Below are positions 1 through 12,160 of a DNA stretch of 60,198 nucleotides, piece after piece. This DNA is from Gnetum montanum (Eukaryota; Streptophyta; Gnetopsida; Gnetales; Gnetaceae). The stretch's first letter is position 1, and each line of letters begins with the position of its first letter. The translations under genes and the position numbers were made by a program. The notes under the pieces are model-generated. The model did not search any database, was not told where the DNA came from, and saw only the letters and a list, made by a program, of their open reading frames with translations. The DNA lies in NCBI GenBank assembly GCA_015680685.1, contig MNCI01004786.1, positions 379,043-439,240 on the forward strand. The letters run 5' to 3'.

Positions 1-243
1 ATTAGTTAATATTATTTTCCACTGCCTTCAGGAGTAGCATAGAATTAGGAACACATCATACACCTCATCTAGACTAAACCATACGTGACATATGCAAAAC
101 TAGTCTAGATGGGAAGACAGCGAACTGCGACCTAAGGCTAACTATCTAGATACCACAACTAGTCCATCTGCGGAGTTCGACCGGATCGCGCGTGCGACGC
201 TCGTTTCGTATGGTTGAGTGTAGGGGTACCTCGCCACTCATCA
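1..243 (+). repeat. 3' part of an LTR (window-truncated), plus orientation
   Basis: The stretch ends with the terminal motif GTGTAGGGGTACC followed by CTCATCA, as do the LTRs ending at 43483, 47999 and 56885. Read in reverse complement, the last 158 bases of the window carry the same sequence, including the blocks TAACTATCTAGATACCACAA and GGGAAGACAG. Directly after 243 the sequence enters an integrase gene, so this LTR probably inserted into pol of an older element. Its 5' end lies outside the window, so solo LTR and full element cannot be told apart. Confidence 0.85.
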
Positions 244-1109
244 CTAATGATTGATTATTGCACAAAGTGGGAAGAAGCAACTATATCCAAGGATTACACA
301 ACCAAAACAGTTGATAAATTCTTTTAACAACATGTCATAAATAGAGTTAGAGTACCGCACATGCTTATATCCAATAATAGGACTCATTTTATAGGAGCTA
401 CATTCAAAAAGCTATTGCAAAAACTTAGGGTGAATCATAAATTAACTACACCATATCATCTGCAAGAAATGGTCAAGCAGAACTGACTAACTTAGAGATC
501 ACATGAATATTAACTAGAAAAATTAGTGGTTATCAGAAAAATTGGAGCATGAAACTTAACGATGCTCTATAACATATAGAGATCCACCTGAAAATTTTCT
601 ATATGATATTCTCAATTTGAGTTAGTTTACGGTAAAATATCTAAGTTACCAATCCAAGCATAACTCAATATCCTTACTACTAGCACACTTGACCTCAATT
701 TAAGCTTAGCTCAAAGAGAACACTTCATGAATCTCAATCTTCTAGATGAAAACTAATTGGTAGTCCAAATGAGTACTGAAACTTACAAAAGTACTGTAAA
801 TGTAGACATGATGCTAGAATTAGACAAGTGTTAATCAAACCAGGCAATAAATTCCTATATTGTACTCCTAGCCATGTCCCACAAAAGGTTAATTCCAAAC
901 CTTATGGGAAGGACCATATATCATCCATGCTACATACTAATCTAGTGCCATGCAAATCTATCACCCAAGAACTTTGCAAAAGCTAATTTTTATCAATATT
1001 CAACAAGTCAAGCCATATTGTGACTTCCCTTTCTCTTTTGAGGAATCTATCCTATTCACCAAACCATTTACCACCCATTCCCTCTTCCAAATATTCACTT
1101 CTCATAATA
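244..1109 (+). pseudogene. Integrase end of pol, decayed Ty3/gypsy (Athila-like) element A
   Basis: Integrase would insert the element's cDNA into host DNA. Translating across frames gives recognisable core pieces: DYCTKWEEA, VPHMLISNNRTHFIGATF and TTPYH, followed by a C-terminal part with LPIQA-like and LLDEN-like pieces. The same blocks occur in order in the better integrase at 49560-50560. The Asp of the SDNG motif is Asn here (SNN), which would remove one of the catalytic DDE residues. There are many stops and small indels. The N-terminal zinc finger and the rest of pol would lie left of the LTR at 1-243, outside the window. Confidence 0.8.
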
Positions 1110-1121
1110 GTCATGGGGGTG
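1110..1121 (+). promoter_or_regulatory. Polypurine-like tract at the end of pol, element A
   Basis: GTCATGGGGGTG lies at the end of pol. The same core, GTCATGGGGG or one base off, lies at the end of pol in the other two elements (15470-15482 on minus, 50850-50862 on plus) and again directly before the 3' LTRs at 56011 and 7111. A role as a second plus-strand primer is inference. Confidence 0.45.
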
Positions 1122-2754
1122 TCAAATTTGACACTTAGGCATAAGTTTTTCTTCTGACACTTTCATACTTTTAACTTTTCATATTCCTTACTCATTTTTC
1201 ACATTCTTTAATATCTTTTCTATTAATTTTTACTTTTTCAATTTCTTAATCATTTAACATTTTTTTAATATCTTTTAAAATTCTTTCTACATTTTTCCAT
1301 TCTTTTCATTTTTCTATAATTTTTCACTACCTTTCATGTACATATTTTTGCTAATTTTTCTATAAAGTGCAAGGAATAAAATAAGATGTAGTTCTATTAA
1401 TGTGAATATTACCCTATATTATCAAATCATTGAATGATTGATTCCATATATAGTGAGGCCACGTCATCCATCCATTCATTTCCAATAATAAGAGGTTCTT
1501 ACCATGAACATAATGATATTCTTTCCATAATAAAACTAAAATAAAGTTGTGATTATTATTCTTGGATAGAAAAGTGAAAAACTAAGTAGGAATGAAAAGG
1601 ATGTGACATCAAGGGTATTTGCAGATTCTCTAAAGCTACTACTATAAGTCTTATCCTATTGTTAAGTTGAATTATTTACTTGAGTTCTAACAAAAAACAA
1701 AAGTATGTCTAAAATAAGTGTTACCTTACCATGTCACAAGACAAATATGTTACCCATGCCTGAAGGTAGTCCTCTAGTAAGGTTAACACAGTAATAATCT
1801 AATAAATGCATGGAATGAAAAATTTTTTAGGGTTCCACTAGAAAGACATGTTAGCCATGCCTAAAGGTAGGTGACTTCTCAAAAATTTTAAGGGTTCTTG
1901 GACTCGCATTGGTTATGGGGTTAGAAAGACATGTTACCCATGCTTGAAGGCACTCCTCTATCCAATGGCCAAGTCTTCTTTAAAAAATAAAGTATGCTAT
2001 CAACAAACTACTTCCTTAAACTTCATTGCCAAGTGTTAATACTTCTTACAATTGTGATAGTCTTGTGATTGCTAGTTTTAGAATGATGCAATGTGATGTC
2101 ACTATTGAGTGATATGGATTTGGTTTGGATCTTGGACAAAAAGGCTAATGATTACTTTAACCATATATTACACACAGAATTCATTATGCCTATGTTCAAA
2201 TACCTCACATTCGAATTTCTACAATCCCTTGCTACTTCCATTCCACCTCACTGTTATATATAATCATACTTTAATGGTTTTATATAATATAATGTTATTT
2301 TATCATTCAACTGATACTAACATGTGTGTTTTGGAAGATAGGTATGTTAACATTCAACTCCTTGAATGCCTACAAATAGTTGTAGATGTGGTTATACAAG
2401 GGCACTAAGGCCTAGAGCTTGCTTTGGGGAGAGCACACTTTTATAACTTTTTTACTTCATACCTAAGGACCAATTGCACAACATCTTATGTCTCCAAAAC
2501 ATTTAAACCATAATTTTTACTTTCCTACACACTTACAATTAATTATACTTTTAGCAATTCCTACCACTGATCTCCTATATACCTCATTAACTTACTTTGC
2601 CAAAGATTCCTTCTTCCAAAAACTTTTACTATCAAAATTTTATATTCTAAGCATCATCTATGATCAAGAACTCTTTAGACCACCTCTACATCTTTCAAAC
2701 GATCCATTTGATTCAATTTTTCCATCAAAAATTGCTCAAAATCCAAAATTCTTT
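1122..2754 (+). repeat. Post-pol spacer of element A with internal repeated motif
   Basis: This non-coding spacer lies between pol and the env-like ORF. It opens with a T-rich stretch of repeated ATTCTTT-type words (1140-1380) that matches, in reverse complement, 13200-13610 of the minus-strand element 2, including the shared word AAGATGTAGTTC. A motif like AGACATGTTACCCATGCC recurs about three times (near 1738-1760, 1845-1862 and 1926-1950). The same word appears on the other strand at 12895-13020. I see no reading frame conserved between the copies, so I treat the two short open frames inside it as chance. Confidence 0.6.
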
Positions 2755-2870
2755 TAGGGTGATGTCATAGCTATGATTTATTAGGTCCTAATACATCGCA
2801 ACTATGATGTCATACCTACAATGTCGCCAATAAAAAATTATATATATAAGTGTGGGAGTTAGAAAATTTT
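2755..2870 (+). promoter_or_regulatory. Internal promoter-like stretch upstream of env-like ORF A
   Basis: Repeats of the words TGATGTCAT and CATCGCAACTATGATGTCAT (2757-2813) precede a TATA box, TTATATATATAAG, at 2838-2850. This is the arrangement seen in the U3 of the element LTRs: short near-palindromic words, then a TATA box, then a pyrimidine-rich leader. It sits about 560 bases before the env-like ORF start. The stretches at 12030-12160 (minus) and 52400-52560 (plus) occupy the same place in the other copies. Promoter activity is inferred. Confidence 0.4.
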
Positions 2871-3407
2871 TCATTTTCCACATTCCAAGCAAAGGGAGTT
2901 CATGCTATTTTTCTAACTTCCTAATGCTTGAACTTCCAAACTCCATAACTTTTTCACCATAGCTCCGATTTGTGTGATTCTTGAACCTTCTTGATCATGG
3001 GGTGATCAACTTAGTTATGGGGGAGAGCACTTTGCATAGTTGTGCAATTTGAGGAAATTTTTTCTAATTCTAAGAAGATTACATTAAGGGTAAGAATAAT
3101 AATAATCAATTAAATCTTGATTAAATAATGAAATAAAAGCTAATAAACCTAATCATTCCTCCTAATTAACCATCCAAATACACAATAAGTAAGAGGAAAA
3201 ATAATTGTGAGAGGCCATAACAATTAAAAGATACAACAAATAAAGATATCTTTTTGAAATTTTTCCAATCCTACAATCATAATAAGAGCTATAAAGTAAT
3301 AATAATGATAAAATTTGATCAAATCCAAGAATCAAGAAATGATTATGAACTAGTAGAAACTTAATAAAATCTTTGAGTAATCCCAAATAAATCCTTAATG
3401 ATTATAT

Positions 3408-6151
3408 ATGGCTCCTAAAAGATCCACAACTAAAGGATCCTCACAATAAAGGGGTAGAGGAAAAGTTGGAGAATAAACTTCATAAGTAGAGTAGGAGGCT
3501 CAGTTCTTCAACATTCATTAGCAAACACCTATAACAAAAAAACTCTACATAATCTAAGTTTGAAGTACCTCCAATTCCAGAGCAAGGACAACACCTCACA
3601 CTATCAGTTGAATCTCTCCAAGGTATTCAGGAAAAATCAATTATGTCCACAGTCATTGTGGAATTCAACTTCAAATTGTTTATGGAGTTCGCACCTACCA
3701 ACATCTAAGGGTAGCTCCAAGCCTCTCCTCTCTGGCTAATTTTCTTATGCAGTGGAGAATAATACTTAGGAGAAGTGTACCAATTTTGAAAAAACAAATA
3801 GGATGATGACACAGTCAAGATTGAAGAAGTCATAGTGCCTTATCCTATCAAAGCAATCACTAAGGCATTGAATATTGCTAATGTTGGAGCAAATATTGCA
3901 TAGGTGTCCACAAGATCTAGCACAAATGCAAAGAAATTATGGCTACAAAGGACTTATGGCAAAGAAAATAATGAATATAATGAATTGTCCACCAAAGAGA
4001 AAATATATTTCAAGATCAATACTTACCATATTTTTCCCACAAAAATTTTGAACAAATTTTCCACCTATGCTGCCAGAGGAGGCATCATTCTCATAGGGAA
4101 ATTTAAAATAAAGATGGCCCATTTATTATTCCTAGAGATTCAAAGAATATTTGAAGAAATGAAGGTGGGAAAGTTAACTTTTCCATTTCCTTACTTGATC
4201 AAAAGGTTGTGCAAGAAAGTAAGAATTTTCGGTTATACCAATGATTTTCTATGCAAAGCCTAGAACACATCTTATGCTGATATGTCAAAACGAGTGTTCC
4301 CATAGAAAGATCAGATGGAGAAGCCAGTAGGAAACATCCCAGCTATGGGAGAGGAGCAAGTAGGACCCAGTGGGTCAATGCTAACTAGTGATAGACCTAA
4401 ATCAAGTACTCCATGGACATAGTAGGACTATCAACCTTCCATGAGACACTTGCAAGAAATTATTGAAACTATAAGTTGGGAAAATACATAATGTTCTACA
4501 ACATATAGAGTAAGAGATAATCCAAGCAAACCTACAATATGAAGAGGACCAAATAGTGGTCAAATATCATTACAAGTAGGAGAAGATGAGGGTTGAACAC
4601 AACAAATCTTAGGGAATGTTGCATCCTTCTAGGTCATGTTAGAGATAGGAGAAGGAGCCACAGTTGTGGTAATGCAACACTAGGATGCAATAGGGGTAGC
4701 TGAATTGATTACTGATCACATTAAAGAATTTCTTAATGTTTCCATTATTCCAATAGTAGATATTATATGATATAAATATGTAGAAACCATAGTTGGAACC
4801 TCTATGGCCACATAAGAACATGAAGATATACTTGATCGACTTCTGCAGATAGGATAGGTAATGAAAAATATTTTTTGATATCCCTAGTGATATCACTGCA
4901 ATATATTAAGATCTAATTTCAATAAAGGACAAGCTAGTGATGGTTGAAACTAGAGTTTAACATGCAGAGAACAAGGTGCAAAGGTTGCAATCTAAATTAG
5001 CAGCATTAAGAGTAGAAAAAAGAGACCCTTCACAATATGTAGTGCCAGAAAACCTTTAAAAAAATTAGAATAGAACATGTAGCCCAATTAATAGCCAAAA
5101 ATATTCAAGTGAAGATGGAAAATAAAAAAGCAACATGAAGCACCTTTGTGACACAAGCCCAAACATACACTTACACCAAAGCACTAAATGTCCTTGAAGA
5201 AGAAAATAAAAAGATTGTTGCAAAGAACATGAGGTTGATAGGCATATAAAAGCAAAAGAATGTTCACAAAGAAAGCATCCATCAATTGAAAGAAAAATTT
5301 TCTAGAGTTAACTAAGACATGTAAAAATTGGCCAAAGAAAATAGAACCTTATCAATGGAGAAAGTTCACACAATCCATCAAAAGTTAGGAATTGAAATTA
5401 GTGCATGGAAAACAGGGCCAAAAAGCATGAAAGACTCAAGCAACACTTCAAGGACCAAGCGGGAATGGATAAAAAAATCAATGAAAAAGAGATCTAGATG
5501 GCTAAGGCCTAAATCAGCTCAATTACAACACAAACACTTGATTGGTAGTTAATATTGGATGGTCTTTCCCATTTCCCTCAAGTTTAAGTGAAGACTAAAG
5601 ACTTGCAAATCGAAGATCTCATAGAATACATGGCATTAGCAAATCTCTAATATGCTAATCTAGCCATGCTCATAGTAGGTTAACCTTAAAATGAACTTGA
5701 ATAGCAAGTAGCCACAGTTTATGCACTGTATGAGAAATAGTTTGTAGATAGGAAGGATTGCCAACAAAAGTTACACATTGCAAAGTTTGAACTTCAAGTA
5801 GTCAAGGCTGACTACCAAGATCAAAAGGATGGTGTAGTAAATATGGTTCATGTAATGACCAACTACTAGGAACTAAGAAAAGTGATCAAAGCATTTGAGG
5901 AAGAACGATCATAGTCTGCAGCATAGTACGTAAAAGCAAACAAGATGTTTCCACAGTTGCCTTGCCCATGGGAAGTACTAACTCTAGTATACATCACAAA
6001 ATTTACCTGGATGATACATGATTCTAGATTAGATGAGGGAAATCTTTGGGCATTACTTAACTACTATCAATTTCAAAAGCTTGATGATAAAGGAAAGAAA
6101 CCAATGGAAGACCCACTACCACCAAGGACATGGGGCTACATCAAATTCTAA
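3408..6151 (+). pseudogene. Env-position ORF of element A (plant transposon protein domain, coiled coil), decayed
   Basis: The start is the ATG of MAPKRS at 3408, matched by MVPKRS in the minus copy and MALKPR in the third copy. Order of recognisable parts: a basic N-terminus; IQEKSIMSTVIVEFNF, shared with the minus copy; then INTYHIFPTKI through FPFPYLIKRLCKKVRI, which has the layout I associate with the putative plant transposon protein domain of Athila-type env-like proteins; then a long coiled-coil stretch (ALNVLEEENKKI, KENRTLSMEKVHTIHQKLGI); and a C-terminal block LPCPWEVL. Many stops and frameshifts are present. Its place, after integrase and before the 3' LTR, is the env position of Athila elements. 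The domain name is from memory; the homology between the three copies is seen directly. Confidence 0.65.
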
Positions 6152-6258
6152 AATTTTGTTTTGTTTTGTCTTGTTTTATTGTCATGTGTGTCCATCATGC
6201 AATGCATGATAATTTTGTAAACATCACTCAAACCACAATGTGGCATTCGTAGTAGAGT
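6152..6258 (+). other. 3' untranslated tail of element A, cut by an opposite-strand LTR
   Basis: After the last env-like block there is a GT-rich tail (TGTCATGTGTGT) like the one that follows the env-like ORF at 55900-55950. No polypurine tract or plus-strand LTR follows. Instead the minus-strand LTR begins at 6259, so element A is broken here. Confidence 0.45.
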
Positions 6259-7111
6259 TGATGAGTGGTGTAGCATTCAACACTCTACCAAACAAATCAT
6301 AAGTGTTCACACATGACCAAATGGTAATTTGCAAATGGAAAATGTAATTATTCTTAATGGTTGATGTTAAGCTTGTGATCATTATCTTCCTAATTTAAGC
6401 TAGTCAAGTTCAAGTTTATGGTTTCGCTCTTAGTAAGGCATATGATTAACTAATGTTATAAGCCCCTTATGTGCTCTTAAAGTAAACATGATTGAATAAG
6501 TTCTAAGTCTAGTTAACTAAGAGAACATAAACCTATCTTAGCCTATTGTGATGGACTTCTAGTCCTGCTCTATTGTACATGCCTTAGACTTGTGTAGCTA
6601 TCACTAAGGTTACTAAGTGGAATTACTCCTAAGCGAACCAAACAATGCCACTCTTGGATTACCAAATAGCCACACTTAGCACTTGAAACTAATTATATCC
6701 ATTTAGCTTAATAATGATGTGTAAAGTAAAGTTCTTTGAAAAGTAAATTTTTAAGCTAAGAAAATAGTAAATATTATGCTAAGTAAGAAAATAAAACTAT
6801 GTGGATGCTACCATGATGAAAAGAAATCTTGATCTTTATTTCCGTTCATGAACTACATCCAAGTACAATTCACTCAAATAAAGATGTCCAGTTGCTAAAC
6901 ATCATACTAGGGGTATTTGCTTCTATTACAACCATGAAATAAAATTGCAAGAGTTTTCCTAAGTATGCTAATGAAAAGTTGATGATTATGCATCCAAGTG
7001 CTGGTATTTATAGGGCTACACACATCTCGAGACATCATATCAACGATGACATAACATGGGTTATGACATTGTTGATACGATATCATAATGACCAAAAATT
7101 TAACTTTATCA
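6259..7111 (-). repeat. 3' LTR of minus-strand element 2
   Basis: On the minus strand the LTR starts TGATAAAG at 7111, directly after a polypurine tract, and ends near 6259 with a weakened CACTCATCA. The end region (6259-6330) aligns by eye with the end of the LTR at 21787, keeping words such as ATCATAAGTGTTCACACATGA in degraded form. A TATA box (CCTATAAATACC on minus) lies near 7000-7016. It has drifted far from the LTR at 21787-22726, so the two are not a pair from one insertion. Confidence 0.75.
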
Positions 7112-7123
7112 TACCCCCATGAT
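7112..7123 (-). promoter_or_regulatory. Polypurine tract of element 2
   Basis: On the minus strand the bases ATCATGGGGGTA lie immediately before the LTR start TGATAAAG. The same arrangement, GTCATGGGGGTA then TGATGAAG, precedes the 3' LTR at 56011. A polypurine tract primes plus-strand DNA synthesis in LTR elements. Confidence 0.75.
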
Positions 7124-7329
7124 TGATTGGAAACTTGTCCTTGAGTTAAATCAAAATGAGTATAGAGTCCCTTACAAAATTGGGAGGTAGACACACCTAT
7201 ACATGACTAGTTGACTATTTACATGACTTAGAATGTTGTAGTGGTGTTTTACAAAATGACACAGTATCATGACAAAACAAAAACAAGAACTAAAGTACCT
7301 TGATGTAGTTTATGTTCTAGGTGATGCAG

Positions 7330-10300
7330 GTTTTTCTATTAGCTACTTGCCCTTGTCATTAGACTTCTAAAATTGATATCAGTTTAGTGTGCCTAAAGGT
7401 TTTCTTCTTCTATCTATGAGTCATGTACCATCCATGCTTGTTGAGCAATGTTGGATGGAGCAAGTACATCCCATGGGCATGATAGCTATAGAAACATTTT
7501 CTTGGCCTTCACATACTAAGTTGTAAATTGTTGCCTCTCTTCTTCAAAAGCTCTGACTTTCTTTCTAAGTTCTTGGTAGTTTGACATGTGATAAGCTAGG
7601 ATTGCTGCTACATCTTTTTTTCCATGGTAGTTGGCCTTAATGATTTATAGCTCCAATTTTTCCACATGTAGTTTTTTTAGTGCATCCTTCCTATCAGCAA
7701 ATTCCTTCTCATACATTTTATATACGACCACTACTTGCTACTCTAACTTATTTCTAGCTTGCTTGCTGAGACACCACTTAGAAAACACATGTTCCAAATT
7801 GTAACCTTCACCATTTAATGTGGGGAAAAATTTCATTGTAAATGTGAGATTAGTAGCCCATGAAATGCAATCTTACATACTTTAACTTGATGGGGCTAAA
7901 AGATGCCTCATAAGTTGTTACTGCCTCACTTCCCAAGTGGAAAAAATGCTATTATGTCTATATATGGGCTTGGGAAGGCTAAAAATGCCTTTGGGATAGC
8001 AAAATTAGTATTTTCATGGGTTTTTGTAGAGGTACAACCTGAACTAGGTTGGAGTTATCTACCCTTAGGGTAGATGGTATTGGGTTTTCACTTTCCAGCA
8101 AAAACACCCAGCGTAATCACTAAAAAACCCAACATAGCTATAATATCAACGTTAGTGTTGTTGGGTTTTTCATTTTCCCAACAATGAGCAACATAGTCAT
8201 AACATTTTCCAAGTGGTAACACCATGGTCAATGTAGTCAACATGGATCTTGATCAGATGCAGTTTGACCAATGTAGTCACCATGTTTTCAGTAGATATCA
8301 ACAACACCCAGAGTAGTCTCCAAGACCAACATAGTCAAGGTGACGACAAGTGTAGTCGCAAAAGTCCATTTACTATTTTTAGTATGTGAATGGGTTTTGG
8401 TGGCCTGAGTGCACCACAACTTATCAAAAATGGTTAGCTATGCTAGAAATTATAGCCATTACCCTTGTAGTCAATCTATCAGCAATCATGACAATAATTT
8501 GCAACATTAAATTAGCAATCTAAAGACTATAAAACCCAAACTTGAAAACCATATTCAAGTTCCCAACATTTAGCATTTCCAAAAAAATTTCAACCAGTTC
8601 TGAACATTCTTAGAACTTAGCAATCAATAGCCTTCTTGCAACCTTGAAAGCTTGAATTCCATATGGTATCTACACTGAGCATTAAAGACCCTTTGTGCAA
8701 CACCATTGGAACAAAAGCTTATACCACTATTACCATCATCTATAGCCAAAGTTGTAGACCTAGATGAAAACCAACAAGGAGTTCAAAGAGATTAGAATTG
8801 GAAAGTACGTGGACCATGGAGATCAACTGCAAAACACATCATGTTGTCTCCAATAGGCTTTAAGCTCCATTCAAGCCAGTTTCTTTTGCCTTAAGTATGC
8901 CATTTGTACTTATTGAACTTTATAATTTTATTTAATAAAGTTTTTTAGTTTAATTGTAGTGCAAATTTATTTTCAAGTTTATTTCTATGATAATTCATTT
9001 TCATTTGAATCTACAATTTCTACTCCTATTTTCATTTCCCTTTTACACTTTGTAAGTCCTTGGGTGATCAACAAGATCATCTAGGGTACCTTGGATCCTA
9101 TTTTTTTCTTTTTTTTTTGGAGACCCTTGGAATTCAAGGTTAGGCTATCGTAGCCTAGGATTCTTTGTTTTTCCAACAACCAAATTTTCTAGGCACTACA
9201 CTTGCTATTAACATGGCTAAATTAGCATACCAGAGGTTTGCTAATCCCATGTACTTAGTAAGGTCTTCTATCTATAAGTCCTTATTCTTTGCTTCAACTT
9301 GGTGGACATGGGCAAGGCTATCTAAAATTAGCTACCAATCTAGGTTTTGTGTAGAAATCAAACTAATCTTGGCCTTTTTCATCTAGATCTCTTTTTCATT
9401 TATTTGTTTGTACATGCCCACTTGATCTCTAAAGTATTCCTTCAGTCATTCATGCTTCTTGGCCTCATTTTTTCATGTGCTAATTTTATTGTAGATTTCT
9501 AATGAATGACATGGACTTCTTCCATTGATAAGTTTCTATTTTTCTAGCCAAGCAACTCATATCTTGGTTGACTCTGAAAAGTTGTTCTCTCAGCTGTTGA
9601 ATGCTTTCTTTAAGAACATTTTTTTTCTTTCCTATGTTTGTCAACCTAGTATTGTTAGATGCAAGTTGTGTGTTCTCTTCTTGTAAGGCTGTGAATGCTT
9701 TGGCATGTGCATATGTTCGGGCTTCAGCCACTAATGCATCTCACACTGCTTTCTCCTTCTCTTTTTCCATCTTCATGTTATGATCAATTAGGTACCTCAG
9801 ATGGTCATTTCTAAACTAATCAAGTTGGTTTGGTGCTATGAATTGTACAAGGTTTCTTTGTTCTACTCTTAACATAGCTAGTTCTTCCTACAACCTCTGT
9901 ACTTCATTTTTAGCATGTTTAGCTCTAGTTTCTGCCATGGCCAACTTTCCCTTTGTGGTAATTAAATTAGATTGTACTGCAATGATATCACTTGGGATAT
10001 CAAACAAATTCTACATGACTTGGCCTATCTACAGTAGTATATCAAATATGTCATCATGTTCTACAAGAATCATTGAGGTATTAGTAAGCATTCGATCATC
10101 CCATGCTCCAAAGATATTAGTTAGTGGAATAATAGGGACATTGAAAGATTCTTTGATATGGGCAGTAATGACCTCTGTGGCTGCTACTACATCTTACTGT
10201 TGCATGATCATGACAGTGGCATCTTCATCAATTTCTAACATGACTTGGAATGATGCAATGTTCCTTGAGATTTTTTATGCTCAATAATCCTCTCCTCCTA

Positions 10301-11521
10301 ACTACATTAACACTTGCTCACTTGCAAGGTCTATAGAAATTGTAGGCTTAACTATGCTTTCTCTAACTCTATAGATATTGGTACCCTCCCTTGTTCCCTA
10401 GCTTATTGTTTTTGCAATATGTTACAAATGGTTCATTGAGGGTCTGTAGTCCTATGACGATGATGATGGAACTTGTTTTTGTTGCTATTATTATTTCTAT
10501 TCAGCTTGTGGTTGGCTGTTAGGTCCTACTGATTGTTGCTAATTGGTAGCTTGGATGTTACCGGTAGGAGGCAAACTTGCAACTCCCTTAGTACCTACCA
10601 ACTTTTCTAGCTAATCCTTCTTAGGAGGCATTAACTTTGATATTTCTACATAGGAAGTATTCTAGGCTTTTCTCAAGACATCATTGGTGTAACCTAATAT
10701 TCCTTCTTACTTGCACAGCTTGCTTATTAGGCAAGGGGATGATAATGTTGGTTTCCCTGCCTTCTTCTCCTTGAACCACCTCTAAATTTCAAGGAAGAAT
10801 AAAGGGATGATGTTGGTTTTGAATTTCCCCATCAAAATGGCAGTTCTTCTAGCCCCATATGTTGATATTTTGTTGAGCCTTTTAGTTGGGAACAAGTGGT
10901 AGATTCCAATCTTAAAGTAGATCTTTCCTTCGATAATCATCTTACTATAATCTTTATCTTTCTTACTGTAGGCTTTTTGTGTTAGACCTTATGGAAATTT
11001 GTCACATTAGCCCCTTCATTTGGTAGATTTGGCACTTTAGCAATTACCTCTATTGAATATGATATCGACACCCCTTCTATTTTTACTGTGGCATGGACTT
11101 ACTCATTTTTCCAAAACTGAGAAGTTACTCCCAAATACCATTTTTCACTATTATACAATGTAGGTCACAGACGAGATGCTTGAAGTTGCACCCTCTTAGG
11201 CTCTAGATTAAACTCCATGAAAGAACCAAAGTTCAACTCCACAATAATAGTGGACATGATAGATTTTTCTTGAATTTCTTAGAGGCATTCATTGGACAAT
11301 GTGACATGTTTCCCCTACTCTAGTGCTGGTGGGACCTCTACTTCTACTTGTGCAAAGTGTTTAGTAGTAGGAGACTATTGGTGGATACTGAATGATTGTA
11401 CCTCCTACTCTACATGTTCAGCTTTGGGAGTTTTTTCTTCTATTTTGCCTCTCCTGTGGCCTCTTGGTCTTTTGACACCATGTTGGGAAGGTCCTTTGTC
11501 TATTGATCTCTTTGGGACCAT
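7330..11521 (-). pseudogene. Env-position ORF of element 2 (coiled coil), decayed
   Basis: The start is the ATG at 11519-11521 on the minus strand (MVPKRSIDKGPSQ), preceded by the same ATTGCAAA context as the copy at 52926. Then come a basic N-terminus (KRPRGHRRGKIEEK), the block IQEKSIMSTIIVELNFG shared with element A, a long coiled coil (9486-9731 reads AFTALQEENTQLASNNTRL), and the C-terminal block CPWDVLAPSNIAQQAWMVHD at about 7420-7480. It carries stops and frameshifts throughout. A four-base N gap lies just upstream at 11907. The open frames on the plus strand at 9601-9783, 9838-10287 and 11292-11561 are mirror images of this gene. Confidence 0.65.
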
Positions 11522-11906
11522 TTGCAATCAATTAAGAGTTGAAGATTACCAAAGTATTTAAATTGACGCTTGAAGGCTTATAATCCTTCTCGTACTCTTG
11601 ATTAAATCACATTCTTACTTTATTATGATTGAAGAGTTAGAAAAATTTTCCAAATGAAACCTCCTAAGTATTGCATCTTTAGTTACTATGACCTCCCACA
11701 ATTATTATATCTTTGCTTATGGGGCCTTAAAATAGTTAGAATGGTTCATTAGGAGAATTCATTGAGTTATTTGACTTAAGTTTGATTAGTTCATGATGAT
11801 ATCTTTATTGTTTCCTCATACTTACCCTTATACTATCTTCTAGGCATCAGAAAAAGTTTTGCTCAAATTTCCTTGATCTCCCCCACCCCCCCTCCCCCAC
11901 CACAAC

Positions 11907-11910
11907 NNNN
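11907..11910. other. Assembly gap (four N)
   Basis: Four N follow a C-rich low-complexity run (11879-11902). The gap falls in the leader upstream of the env-like ORF of element 2, so the number of bases there is uncertain. Confidence 0.95.
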
Positions 11911-12029
11911 GTGCTCTAGGATCAACAGGGTTCAAGACTTTCAAAAATCAAAGTTATGGGCTTTGGAAGTTAGCTTGCTAGAGCTCAAAAAAAATGGCAA
12001 AAACTTCTCTTGTTACAAATGAGAGGTAT

Positions 12030-12160
12030 GAAAATTTCCATGCATATATATATATATATATGTGATTTTTATAGGAACAACATCATTGATATGACATCGT
12101 ATCTACAATGTATAAGGGGCTCATACATCATATTAATGATGTCACCATAAAAAATTTTAA
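12030..12160 (-). promoter_or_regulatory. Internal promoter-like stretch upstream of env-like ORF of element 2
   Basis: Reading the minus strand, repeated words TGACATCATTAATATGATGT and GATGTCATATCAATGATGT (about 12090-12150) are followed by CCTATAAAAATCAC (12064-12077) and an AT dinucleotide run (12046-12062). The order of words, TATA box, leader and ORF equals that at 2755-2870 in element A. Function is inferred from position and composition. Confidence 0.4.

Noticed and set aside
9838-10287. 149-codon open frame on plus
   Set aside because: It is the mirror of the minus-strand env-like ORF of element 2, whose frame matches two other copies. The plus frame has no homologue in those copies.
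11292-11561. Open frame on plus, Ser/Thr/Cys-rich
   Set aside because: Opposite strand of the conserved N-terminus of the env-like ORF (MVPKRS start).
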